This document shows, one piece after another, positions 12,047 through 24,100 of a stretch of 64,000 nucleotides of DNA (its first letter is position 1; every line of letters begins with the position of its first letter). A program made the position numbers and the translations under genes. Under the pieces are notes generated by a model. The model worked only from the letters and a program-made list of their open reading frames with translations, ran no database searches and was not told the DNA's origin. The DNA is taken from NCBI GenBank assembly GCA_024138025.1, contig JAMXBD010002248.1, forward strand, positions 1-64,000, given 5' to 3'. Origin of the DNA: Combretum micranthum. Its lineage: Eukaryota; Streptophyta; Magnoliopsida; Myrtales; Combretaceae.

Positions 12047-12419
12047 TGTTACGAAATAATGAAGACGAAAAATAAAGATTGAAATGACAAAGACACAAAA
12101 TTGTTTACCCAGTTCATCACGGATTGTGACTACGTCTGGGGGCGCTACCAAGCCAGGATATTCACTATATGTTAGAGAGAGATGTGTATTACATAGATGG
12201 GCTATTTATAAAAAACCCTAATGACAATTTTACGTGAACTGCCTAAAATACCCTTACTAACAATAATAATGCCTTTTGGGAAGAGTTACAACTCTTCTAT
12301 ATACCCCTTCAAGAAAAGTTACATTGTTTCATATACAAGAAACATGTCCCTTCGCATATATATTGAGAAGAATTATGACTTTTCAAAGGTGTACAGTATT
12401 CAGGCTCCACAACCCAACA
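12047..12419 (-). repeat. 3' LTR of the copia element
   Basis: 373 bp with the terminal inverted repeat TGTT...AACA. Compared with the other LTR it has GCGC where the other has GC in a GGGGGC context (about 12143) and three base changes. It is bordered by ATCTT on the outside and by the polypurine tract on the inside. Confidence 0.96.
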
Positions 12420-12432
12420 ATCTCCCACCTGG
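12420..12432 (-). other. Polypurine tract of the copia element
   Basis: On the minus strand CCAGGTGGGAGAT abuts the TGTTGGGTT that starts the 3' LTR, the usual place and composition for the plus-strand primer. Its position confirms the minus orientation of the element. Confidence 0.85.
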
Positions 12433-12508
12433 AGACTGAATCTCATGTAAGCCACTTCTCAATCTCTCATCAGTAACTTGCACCAAATGGTAGCGCCAAG
12501 ACTTCTCT

Positions 12509-15500
12509 TCAAGTTTCAAGCCCAGTTGAAGCCATACATAGCTTCAACTTCTCTAAGGTCACAACCTTAGTCAACATATCAGCAGGATTCTCGCTCCCTT
12601 GAATCTTCACTAGCTGCAAGATCTTTCTCTCCAAGAGATACCGTATGTAGTGATACTTCAACTCAATATGCTTTGTTCTTGAATGAAATGCTGGATTCTT
12701 AGCCAAGAAAATAGCACTCTGACTGTCACTGTATAGGGTACCATCCTTATGCTTTTTCCCCAATTCACTTAAGAAATTCTGCAACCATACCATCTCTTTA
12801 CTTGCCTCTGTCACTGCCACATACTCTGCTTCTGCAGTTGATAAGGCTACGATCTTCTGCAACTTAGAAGCCCAAGATATCGCTGTACCACCCAAAGTAA
12901 ATACATACCCGGTTGTACTCCTTCTCTTATCTAGATCACTAGATGCCAAATCCGCATCAACATATCCTGCCAACTTGCAATCCTTGCCTTGAAAACACAA
13001 ACTCCTATCTGTGGTACCTCTCAAGTACCTAAGGATCCATTTCAGTGCTTCCCAATGCTGTTTGCCCGGATCGCTCATAAAACGGCTAACAACTCCCACC
13101 GCATGCGCAATATCTGGTCTCGTACAAACCATGGCATACATAATGCTTCCAATCGCCGAAGCATAGGGAATCTTCTTCATATGGGTTCGCTCTTCCTCAC
13201 TCCTAGGCGACTCTTTGCTAGATAGTTTAAACTGACCACCTAGCGGGACACTCACTGGCTTAGCATCTTGCATATTAAACCGCTTTAATACTTTCTCGAT
13301 GTACTCAGCCTGTGAAAGATACAACTTCCCCGCCTCTTTGTCTCGAATGATACGCATACCCAAAATCTGCTTAGCCTCTCCAAGTTCCTTCATAGCAAAT
13401 TGCTCGGATAACTGCTTTTTCAATTTACTCACTTCTCGAGCACTGGACCCTGCTATCAACATATCATCTACATACAGCAGTAGAATGATATAGCTTTGGT
13501 CAAATCTCTTGAAGTAACAACAATGGTCGGCATTGCATCTGACAAAGTCAATTTCCTGCATAAACCCATCAAACTTCTTGTACCACTGTTTCGGTGCCTG
13601 TTTCAAGCCATATAAGCTCTTCTTGAGCTTACACACAAGGTTAGTGTTACCCTCTGACAAGTATCCTTCTGGTTGCATCATGTATATATCTTCCTCCAAA
13701 TCACCATGGAGGAAGGCTGTTTTTACATCCATTTGCTCCAATAGCAAGTTCTCTGCAGCTACCATACTCAACACAATACGTATAGTGGTTAGCTTCACAA
13801 CAGGAGCAAAAATGTCAGTATAGTCAATACCATGTCTCTGCTGAAACCCTTTCACAACCAGCCTTGCCTTGTAACGCTTGCTTCCATCAACCTCCTGCTT
13901 AATTCTATAGACCCATTTATTATGCAATGGTTTCTTGCCCTTTGGAAGCTCGACAAGTTCCCAAGTATCATTGGACATCAATGAATCCATCTCATCATCC
14001 ATCGCAAGCTTCCATTTGGCTCGATCCTGTCCCTGGCTAGCCTCTGCATAACATTCAGGTTCACCACCATCAGTTAACAGCAGGTAATAACTTGACGGTG
14101 AATACCTGTCTGGTGAACCACACACTCTGGTAGACCTCCGCAGCGGAGCTATGGGCAGTGGTGTACTCTGCTCTGCCTCAATAACAACCTCATCATTCTG
14201 AACAGCCTTGCGCCCACCTGAGTTCGAAATATCTAACTCAACAATCTGGGTACCTACACTGTTAGAATCTGGTGCATCCAATCTGTCCTTGTACAGAACC
14301 TGCTCATTAAATATGACATCTCGACTACGAATAACTTTTCGATTACGTTCATCCCAGAATCTATAACCGAACTCATCACCACCATATCCAATAAACGTAC
14401 ATTTAACAGATTTAGCATCTAATTTAGTTCTAGCAGCAGCATCAACATGAACATAAGCAATACAGCCAAATACTCGAAGAAACGACAGGTTTACCTCTTT
14501 ACCACTCCAAGCCTCCTCTGGTATGCCGTTCTCCAAAGGGGCTGATGGTCCTCTATTGACCAAGAAGGCAGCAGTGTTGACTGCATCTGCCCAAAACATC
14601 TTGGGTAACCCACACTTCAGCCTCATGCACCTAGCACGTTCATTAAGTGTTCTGTTCATGCGTTCTGCAACGCCATTATGTTGAGGAGTTCCTGGCACAG
14701 TCTTTTCCATGCGAATACCATTATTAGCACAAAATTCTTTAAACTCACTGAGCTCATATTCACCACCATTATCAGATCTCAGACACTTCACTTTCAGGCC
14801 TGTTTCAACTTCTACCAGAGCTTTCCACTTTCTAAAGATATTAAAAGCATCAGATTTATTTTTTAGAAAATAAACCCATACCTTTCTAGTGGAATCATCA
14901 ATAAAAGTCATGTAATATGACGCACCACCAAGAGATGTCACCGGCGCTGGTCCCCATAAGTCACTGTGTACTAACTCAAGCTTCTGCTTTCTCAAAGTTC
15001 TGCCTTCGAGAAACTTACCCTCTTCTGTTTCCCGAGTACACACTCCTCACACAATCCGACTTCAGTTGTCTTGAGGTCCGGCAGTTTTCCTTTTGAACAC
15101 AGCTCCTTCATCCCTTTCTCACTCATATGACCTAGTCGGCAATGCCACAAATCTGCATCACTGTATGCTCCTGTAAGAGCAATACTATCCTTGAGATTTG
15201 TCGTCGTATACAATGTACCCTCCTTCTTGCCTCGAGCCACCACCATGGCTCCTTTTGTAATTTTCCAATTATTGCAGCCAAAGGTTACATCATAACCTTC
15301 ATCATCTAACTGCCCAACCGAGAGTAAATTTCTTTTCAACCCAGGGATATGTCTCACGCCATGCAACTGTAATACAGATCCATTCGGTGTTTTGATCTGA
15401 ACATCTCCCTTCCCCACGATTTTCAGAGGTTCGTCATCAGCAAGATAGACTTCTCCAAAATCACCAGAAGTATATTCTTCCATTAACTCTGCACCACTGC

Positions 15501-16368
15501 AAGAATGAAACGATGCTCCAGAATCCAAAACCCACGATTCCAATGGACTGCTCACACTCAAAATTAATGCATCTTCGGTTTCATCTACTGTTGCATTTGC
15601 CTCCTTCTTTTTCTTCGGTGCTGTGCACTGATTCTTGAAGTGACCAAATTCCTGACAGTTCCAACACTTGATTTTACTCAAGTCCCTTTTCGATGCACTT
15701 CTTCCCCTGTTCCGACCTCTTGATTTCGATCTACCCCGATTCGTTTCCTTCGAATCAGATCTGCCCCTATTTCCTGTGTTCAAAACTGACCCTGAAGTAA
15801 TACCTAATTCCTTCTTGCGAATTTCTTCACTAATGATCAGATCTCTTACTTCGTCAAATTTCAACTTCTCTTTCCCCGATGAAGCACTAACAGCTGTAAC
15901 TGTTCCGCTCCAACTCTCCGGTAAGGAAGACAGCAAAATTAGGGCTTGGACCTCATCATCGAAATCAATATCCACAGCGCTTAATTGGGTTGTGATCAAA
16001 TTGAACTCGTTAAGATGATCGGCAACCACAGTATTCTCTGACATCTTTAGGTTGAAGAGACGCCGCATCAGATGAACCTTGTTTGCTGCTGATGGTTTCT
16101 CATACATCTCCGATAACGTCTCAAACATCTCCTTAGTGGATTTCGCTTTTGCTGTATGAAGCGCAACGTTCCTGGACAGAGACAAGCGAACCACGCTCAT
16201 CGCCTTCCTGTCCAACAATTTCCAGTCTTCGTCCTTCATATCCTCTGGTTTTGTACCCAGAGGCTGATACAGATCTTTACCATACAGATAATCCTCGACC
16301 TGCATCTTCCAGAATCCGAAATCTGCTCCGTCAAACCTTTCAATCGGCAATTTTCCGTCACCCATCAT
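12509..16368 (-). pseudogene. Copia gag-pol polyprotein with one frameshift
   Basis: The first frame (16368-14992) starts MMGDGKLPIERFDG and holds gag, an RGRS-rich basic stretch (residues 201-228), a zinc knuckle CX2CX4HX4C (C235, C238, H243, C248), the protease site DSG (D282) and the integrase HHCC zinc region. It stops at 14992-14994. The second frame continues to TGA at 12509-12511. Numbered from 15043, it has integrase D28, D91 and E127, a D,D35E set, then reverse transcriptase with D439 and YVDD at 524-527, and RNase H with its DxD and AEAEY blocks to the end. The frames overlap at 14992-15043, so a single small indel just after the zinc region breaks an otherwise full-length polyprotein. 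All visible catalytic residues are kept. It could still be mobilised in trans. Confidence 0.93.
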
Positions 16369-16387
16369 ATCTATCCCACCGAACCTT

Positions 16388-16399
16388 GCTCTGATACCA
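16388..16399 (-). other. Primer-binding site, initiator-Met tRNA
   Basis: On the minus strand TGGTATCAGAGC lies three bases inside the 5' LTR and matches the complement of the 3' end of plant initiator tRNA-Met, the usual minus-strand primer of copia elements. The gag ATG follows only about 20 bases later. Confidence 0.93.
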
Positions 16400-16402
16400 A
16401 TT

Positions 16403-16773
16403 TGTTACGAAATAATAAAGACGAAAAATAAAGATTGAAATGACAAAGACACAAAATTGTTTACCCAGTTCGTCACGGATTGTGACTACGTCTGGGGGCT
16501 ACCAAGCCAGGATATTCACTATATGTTAGAGAGAGATGTGTATTACATAGATGGGCTATTTATAAAAAACCCTAATGACAATTTTACGTGAACTGCCTAA
16601 AATACCCTTACTAACAATAATAATGCCTTTTGGGAAGAGTTACAACTCTTCTATATACCCCTTTAAGAAAAGTTACATTGTTTCATATACAAGAAACATG
16701 TCCCTTCGCATATATATTGAGAAGAATTATGACTTTTCAAAGGTGTACAGTATTCAGGCTCCACAACCCAACA
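16403..16773 (-). repeat. 5' LTR of the copia element
   Basis: 371 bp, TGTTGGGTTG...TTTCGTAACA on the minus strand, followed outward by the duplication ATCTT. A TATA-like TTTATAAATAG lies at 16567-16557 on the minus strand and should drive transcription of the element. Confidence 0.95.
16557..16567 (-). promoter_or_regulatory. TATA-like box of the copia 5' LTR
   Basis: TTTATAAATAG on the minus strand, about 155 bp before the end of the LTR, with a CT-rich stretch (ACATCTCTCTCTAAC) shortly downstream, as expected for the U3/R border. Confidence 0.6.
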
Positions 16774-16778
16774 ATCTT

Positions 16779-17364
16779 TGATGGCAAATCTTTCAAAAAT
16801 TAAGAGGTTTTGGCACACAATTACAAAGAAAATGGAGAAATGCAAACATCAAGTAATAAGAATATCATTTTTTAATCTAGGCTAGATGATGGTGCATTAT
16901 TCTAATGTCCAAGCTTCTCATTGTGAAATATGTGTAGTTAGTCCTTTCGTATTTGCATTAGTTCACATGACAAAATTAACAAGTATCTAAAGACATTCAT
17001 TGAATATTCGTAAGCTCAATTACTGGGCAAAGATAACTTAGGCATAGGTTGGCTATAAAGTAGAAAGAGTAATCCTAACTTGCTAGGATTTCGTCTGGGT
17101 TATCTATAAGGATATGCCTTTTTCCTTTATTAGAAAAGTTCATCAGTTCAGGAAGCTATTTTATGATCGTTTAAAAAAGTGTGTACAATAATTTTAGGCA
17201 AGTGCATAATGGCAAGTTAGGAGTGACAAGAACATATTATACTCATTTTTTATTATATGAATCATGCTAAATTATTATTGATTTTATAGAAATCAGAAGG
17301 AAATGGTACTTAAGTAAGTTTATTATGATATTTCAAGTCTTTTAGGACTTATAATGCAAATACA
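16779..17364. other. Intergenic, no gene seen
   Basis: AT-rich DNA between the copia element and a degenerate LTR. No frame, RNA gene or clear repeat boundary is visible. Confidence 0.5.
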
Positions 17365-18790
17365 AGAATTTTAGAGGAGTTTTATGTAACATGGCAGATG
17401 TAATTTTTCAAGGCCGGCCTATCATGGAATTAAGGCTGCCGACCTTTAACAAGAAAAGATCAATACCGGCTTTGGAGAAACAACATTGCTAGCCTTCATC
17501 AAAACAAGGAACGCCGGACAATACAGGACCAACACTATTAGCCTTTAACCTACTTACATCAACGTTGCCTTGAAAGTTGCTAGCCATCTTGCTACATAAA
17601 TTAATTCCAATTTTAAGTCCAACATGAAAGCCATCAGCCTTGAGCCAGTCTTCAATGTGATGAATGAAATTCCATTATTTTCCCTATAAAGTTTGCCCTG
17701 TGTTGTTGTATCTAGGAGATTCTTTTCAATCAAGTCTTATCATATCAGATATCATATTAGATATTAGGAAACCTAGATTAGATTAGTTGAGAGAGTTGTT
17801 CCATTCCAAATCGATTATTGATTGAGAACTTGGAATCGCTTTGAAGATTGGAGACCATCTTTTGTGAAGATTTGCTATTTAGAGTTTTCATATTGTCATC
17901 TAATTGAATTGATGATCTCTAAAGTTTTATTTATTTATGTAATTCAAAGTTTGGTTTTTCTTTTTAGATATAAAGAATTGCAAATTCTCCTATTATTTGT
18001 TACATTGTTATCAATCGCATGGATTTCTAAACTTTCTTATGGGAATATGATGAAACCCTAGGATACTTAATATGATGATTGTAGCCATGTTATAGAATTA
18101 TTAGATATGTGGAATATTCAAATTGTAATTCCTACTATAAATCGTGTTTCTTGATTGAACTAGGTTTATAGAAATTTTAATAACTCAGAAGGAAAATTAG
18201 GGTTCATAAGGAATTCTTAGTTAAGGTAAAATAACAATTACAAAAGCGGTGATATTTAATCTTATTTAGAAATTGTTCTAGAGGTTAATGCAATATTTTT
18301 AATTAGTTTCTCACTAAGGGATTAGGATAGATTAATTTAGGGCATTAGTCAATCATAGAATTGGAATATTCATGATTGTAAATTGGAGCCCATAGTTAAT
18401 TTGTATAACGGAAGCTAATGGATTAAATTGTGGTTTTAAGTCTTTAAAACTTGGAAAAGAATTAAAGCTTTGATAATTTTATATGAATATCCACATAACT
18501 AATGATTATTATAAAATGATGGCAATCTGATTGGTAAAACTAGGATGGATTCTGTTTTTTCCATATTGAATTAATATATTTTTTTCAAACACTCTCTTTG
18601 TTCTTAGCGACAATCTAGGCCTATCAGTAGTTAATTAGTAAATTCTCTAAATTTGATTACCTAAATAATATTATAATCTAATATCAGTTTAGTAGTTAAG
18701 TAATCCTCATCAGATCGAGACTCTATTCATCCTATATTAGTTTATCTAACCCAGTATACTTGTTGGTAAAATTCGCTTTTATTTTTATCT
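17365..18790 (+). repeat. Degenerate LTR, Ty3/gypsy type
   Basis: A block with GCCGGC/GCCGAC words (17412-17515) is followed by a TATA-like CCCTATAAAG (about 17682) and a long AT-rich leader. The right end, with CATCAGATCGAGACTC and AACCCAGTATACTTG, resembles the final part of Ty3/gypsy LTRs, where a GATCGA...CTC segment precedes the end; compare GACCCCAAGGAATATGACCC in the Athila LTR at 42557. No partner LTR, pol or duplication was found, so boundaries are approximate and the family is uncertain. Confidence 0.4.
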
Positions 18791-21034
18791 ACACATTCAC
18801 AACGGATCATGGAGCTTCAAATAAATGAACTTTGAAAAATTAAGAACTCTTCAATAAGTTGGTTTCCTAATTTGAGATCATCGAGCTAAATGATCTTCTT
18901 GCCTTAAATAAACAGATAGTCAAGATAGTCAATTACCCATTTAATAAAAGGCTATAAAGCTCTCTAATAGAAAAGCTCCTCATAATCCTTCTTGGCTAGG
19001 TTTAATAGCTTGGGCTAGTCAATCTAAGATCAAATAGGTTGGCCCATGATCGAGTCAAGTTATGCCTAAAAGCTAATAACCAAAATTATCTATAAACAAA
19101 AGCAATAAATAATAACATAAAAAATAAAAAGCAAATAAACGTTGAAATCTCAAAAGATCATGTAGATTTAAATGCTTCAATTATTCTTGAGCTTGGATCT
19201 ATTTCTACTGAATTCTATTTTTTCCAGACCAAGAATTCTTGTTATCTGCCCGTAAAACTAAACAATTCGATTCACAATCCTATTGAAGATCTTTTTGGAT
19301 TCAAGGAGTTGCATGGTACCCTCATCTTTCGTAGAAGGGGCAAAGTTGTCCTCTCGTGACCATTAGGGGCGTACCCGCATAGGTCAACATGACACGTACA
19401 TATAATACACATATATAGTTGTATATATACACGCACAAAGTATGGAGTTAGTCTAGATAAATGATTAATATTTTCTTCTTTTTAGGTTCATTCCACCTTT
19501 TTTAATTTCCTTTGGGTCAAAACTTTATTCTTTTTTGGGGGGTTATTCTTATAATTACTGAAAAGATGAATTTAATTAATTAATTAATTAATTACATATG
19601 TATGATGAATGGCCAATAACATTTAAACAAATGGAAGGATAATGGATGATTTCCAAAGTGAAAAACTACTATTCTCATTTTGCAAAAATCATATTAAAAT
19701 ATTACTAACATTTATCCATCAGCAACAGATAACATCAGAATCTTACTGCCAGAAGCATGGGGTTGGTCAATTTTATCCTCATTTCCTAATAATGCAATTA
19801 TGTATATAAAATTATTTATATATAAGGAATCTCCCCAACGATAATTAATTAAAAACTATGGTTGACCATGAGTAAATACTATCAATGCTACTCATCCTAG
19901 CTATATAATATAATATACCCCCGGTGAATGCATGCGAGTTGACTTCATGCAAATATAGATATACTATAATCTATATGCCAGTTTTTGGGTGCAATTCAAA
20001 TTTAGGTATTGTCATCAATCTCTTTATAATTATTTTCTCCACCGACATACCAACGTACAATTTAAATTTGTTAGCTTTCCCTTTTGAACGAAGATAAAAC
20101 AATAATAAAAAATAAGAAAAGGAGAAACAAAAATATGAGTTTAACTACACTCTTCTTATTTAATCAGATATTATATTATTGTATTATATTCAAAAGTGAT
20201 GATTGATAGCCTTGTACCATTGTGAATTTTAGACAGCGTGATATTGTTGATGAATTATTGACACCAATTTGAGAAAAAATAATTCTATTCATTCAATGTC
20301 TTTATTAATGTATTAAACTATATTTAAATATGAGTCTTACCATTTAAACTTTTACTAGTTAAATATGAATCTAATTGGTTCGATTTTTATTGAAACTTAA
20401 ACTAAATTGTAATTAATAGTTTGAGTTTTATTTTTTTAATCCAAAACAAACAATATAGTTAGAATAGAACAATTTCCAAACCATTAAATGATGGTTTAAT
20501 TCAGTTTGGATTATAAATTGAACCATATTTCATAATTTAAGAATAGTATAATTATATAACATTTAATCATATATGAAAAGACACTAAATTTATATTGCAA
20601 TTATAAGTATAAATCTTAAATCATATAAAAGGTAAATCAAATCAATATTCATACAACTAAAAAAATTTAAAATGTTCATTAACAACTAATTCTGTTCATA
20701 AAATTAGCATGTAACATATATCTTAAGGCAATCTCTTTATATAGTTTATAAATTATGGATGTGAAAATTAATAAATAACCATTTGAGAAATCACAGTAGC
20801 GTGATTGAGGAGTTCTTATTAAGCTCGAAGTTAGCCAAAACCATTATCATCTCCATCATTCTTGTTACCTCCATTTAGGTTACCTTACACATTATCAACC
20901 ATTTGATCAGATATCATATTGTTTTTATAAAGCATGTTAGATCCATGGCCCATGTTCAATTCGATCAGCATTATTTTAATTCGTATTGGACCTAACCATT
21001 TGGATTTAAATAAATCTTAAGTGATTAAATAAAC
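18791..21034. other. Intergenic, decayed repeats, no gene
   Basis: AT-rich. Contains an AATT-type microsatellite (19572-19593) and a stretch with AAACCAAA/TTTGGTTT words (about 20380-20540) like the ends of common plant non-autonomous DNA elements. No coding frame is supported. Confidence 0.45.
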
Positions 21035-21135
21035 CAAAAAATGAGCTTAGCTCGATTGGCAAAAGGAAGCAATGGGATGAAGGAGGCCAGGTTTCGAATC
21101 TTACTCTCTCAGCTAAACCGTCTTACGCCATACAT
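21035..21135 (+). mobile_element. tRNA-derived SINE-like head
   Basis: TAGCTCGATTGG (21048-21059) resembles an RNA polymerase III A box, and GGTTTCGAATC (21090-21100) closely resembles a B box. Their spacing of about 30 bases between boxes is in the tRNA/SINE range. No tRNA cloverleaf can be closed around them, so a SINE relic is more likely than a tRNA gene. The 3' end and tail were not found; the element may run to about 21400. Confidence 0.5.
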
Positions 21136-24100
21136 CCCTTGACACTCCTAAATTCAACACCACCCAAACCTAACGACCACAAAATAAGCGCCATCACCCC
21201 CCCAAAAAACCAAACTCAGTCCACCAAGAAAGGGAGACCACTAACTAAATTTCCTTTTTTACAGGTTTTGAAGACACCAGCCAAGTTGCACTTTAACCCA
21301 CATCTGCGCCAAGTCCGACCTGAGCCCCCCTACCCGATCCACTTCTATTTGTGCAGTAGTTTCGATGCGCATTTAACATGGCCTCTGCTTCTTCTTTAGT
21401 TTAATTATTTTTCTTTTATCTCTTATTAACATTACGTTCATTGCTTTAGATTTGTAAAAAATGTAAATACTCTTGCAGGTACTTGTAAGCTCAAGAAAAA
21501 GTGAAAAGAAAAAAAAGAAAAAAAAAGAGACATATTATTATATCATATAGTACATAATCTTATGCAAACTGCACGATATACACATTAGAAATGATCACGG
21601 ATCTATATGGCTAATAATATGTGATTAGGGTGTAATATATGCCATATAGGTTTATGATTGAAAAAATGTGTGTGTGTGTGTGAAATGCATGCTATATTTA
21701 TGCTCTTATTTAGATGATATTAGATACGTTAGTTTAAATAAATGAAACCTAAAGATATAAAAACAAGTCTACCTTTAGAATATGAATAGCATCCCATTGT
21801 GAATATCATTATAGTTATATTTGACCAAAGTTTGTTAATACATGAGTAGATTATTAAGTAAAAATGTTAGAACTTTAGAATAAAAATGGCTCACATTAGA
21901 CTTGTTAATTTTGCAAATGCTATAGTGATATGTCGTATGATTTTAAGTGGATATGATCATCGCAAAATAAAAAATAATAATAAATGAAAATAGAAAAGAC
22001 AAAAAGCCCTTGAAGTCCTTTTCTTCATTGTCTTTATTAAAAACTAAAAAAAATAGAAAAAATTATAAAATCAACAAAATTCTTCTTTTTTTTTTTTTTT
22101 TTTGCTTTCCCATATATGGGTATATATAAAGGTTTTGCTAGTTCATATATATATATATATATATATAATATCACTTTAGTTATTTTATAAAATACCAAAA
22201 CAAAATAAATGGGGTTTTCTAAAAAAGTTATATCTTTTTAGGAGTTTTTAAAAGCAAGGCACAAAAATTAGACTTTTTAGGACTTTTTCAAAAACAAAAA
22301 TCAAATTGATTAAATAACTTACACTTTATGGGTTTCTTGAATTAAAATAAACCAACGTAGTAAAATTTTATAAAATCAAAACAAACTATAAAAGCCTAAT
22401 TCTGGATAACAAATGCATAGGTGCCTAGGCAATCTCAATAATAAAAAAAATTTCCGGTATTTTCAAAACAAAAGTATATATAAAAAATAACAATAAATAA
22501 TCGTTCGAGGCATTTCTTTGTAAATATGAATAATATCTTCTTTTAGGACTTCGTTTGTTAAAATAATATAAACTCTTTTAAACTAAATATAAAAATTGAA
22601 AATCCAAATTAAACTCTACTTTTCTTTATAAGCTTTTGGCCCATATAATTCAAAATTTTAAAATCTATTTAAAGCTTAGATATCCGTTTAGGTTTTAAAA
22701 TAGCAGCCCCTAGATCCATTAATTTTTAGTTTTTTTTTTTCACACGAGTCAATGGTTGAATCGAAAACCAGATCACTCATTTGGCTTCTAGTTTACTCTT
22801 TTTTTCTAGCTTTAGCCAATGGCGACTTCGGTTAAAATATTTATTAAAAAAAGGGGTGTTACACAAAAATCCTATTAGTTCCTTGGCAAGTTCTCATATC
22901 AAACGAGCCAAGTTTGATACGGTTCGAAACCTTTAGAAGCTAAATTCGGATTCAACACTCATCAACTATCAGGATGATAGATCTTTCTTATTGCATTTTA
23001 ATTTTATTTGCACACACTCTCTCTATTTCTTTAACATTTCTTTCCCTCCACTCAACCAACCTGTCTGTTCTACATTTATAAAATTCATTCAAATCGAGCT
23101 ATAAATATAAAGTTTACAAGAAAAACTTATTTATTTAATCTATATGATTAAGAATTTAAGATAATTTAAAAAGTTTTATTCTTTTTCGATTCATAACTTA
23201 TTTCAAACAAAATATTAGAAAATAAATTAATTTTGAATCTACTTCGTCTTTTACTATGTATAATATATTATGAATTAAGACTTATTATGAAAAAAAAACT
23301 TAATTTCTTTATTCTTTTTACATTTATTATGTATTTCGAGTTTTTTAATATTTATGTAAACATATATACAATTTTTCAAAGTTATTCTACATGGGATGCA
23401 AGTCTAATTTGAGAATGTTGATTGGAGGAACTATTTAATAAACGGGGGTTCGTAAATGAGTAGCCTATGCCGGACCATAAGATAGTATACAAATTCAGTT
23501 CTGTTTTGTGTCCAAGTTTACTTTATTTATTATTCGTGGAGATTTTAGCGAGCCAGAACACTTTATAAATATGCGGAATTGTATTATTTTAAGAATCTTG
23601 TAACTCCCTTAAGCATGCGTCTCTGTTAAAAGCCACTGCCACACCCATGCCATCCTACGTATGCTTTAATCAGTCTATATATAGAGTTGAGTTAATGGCA
23701 TCCACCAAACATTTTAAAGCTTATATCATCGTTGCATGCCCATTTGCCAGTGGCCACTAGAAATACCCGTCATAAATTAAATGCATCATCATATGGAAAT
23801 GTGCCTTCCAAGTTGGTCAACTATGTAATTGTCTGGGCGAGGTTGGGTTCTGCGGACACCTACTACATGGCATAATAATAAATAATTAAAGTCTGTTTAA
23901 ATATAAAGAAACAATGAAAAAAAAAATTAGGCACTTAAAATTTGATTTTGAACAACTCGATATATAAAATAAAGTTTTTATTAATCTTTTTCATACCTAG
24001 TTAGGTTTTAAATTTTGGTATCTTAACAAATTTCTCGTGGATATTTTTCATACCTTATTCAACTTTATTCAAGTCCTAAACTTATCAAACCAAACTTTAG

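Larger units (their letters stand above)
12047..16773 (-). mobile_element. Young Tork-type Ty1/copia retrotransposon
   Basis: A complete minus-strand element of 4727 bp. Both LTRs are present and nearly identical. The target duplication ATCTT is found at 12042-12046 and 16774-16778. In element direction there is 5' LTR (16773-16403), primer-binding site (16399-16388), gag-pol (16368-12509), polypurine tract (12432-12420) and 3' LTR (12419-12047). The order protease, integrase, reverse transcriptase, RNase H is that of Ty1/copia, and the integrase and gag motifs resemble the Tork (Tnt1-like) lineage. The LTRs differ by three substitutions and one 2-bp indel in about 371 bp, so insertion was recent. 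One frameshift in the integrase region interrupts the polyprotein. Confidence 0.95.

Noticed and set aside
12305..12320. Frames over the copia LTRs at 12221-12476 and 16575-16781
   Set aside because: They are identical readings of the two LTR copies on the non-coding strand of the element.
21035..21110. A true tRNA gene
   Set aside because: A and B boxes are present, but no acceptor or anticodon stem can be paired, so a SINE-like relic is more likely.
21139..21399. Pro/Lys-rich frame after the SINE-like head
   Set aside because: No ATG start and C-rich, low-complexity composition; more likely the body of the SINE-like element.
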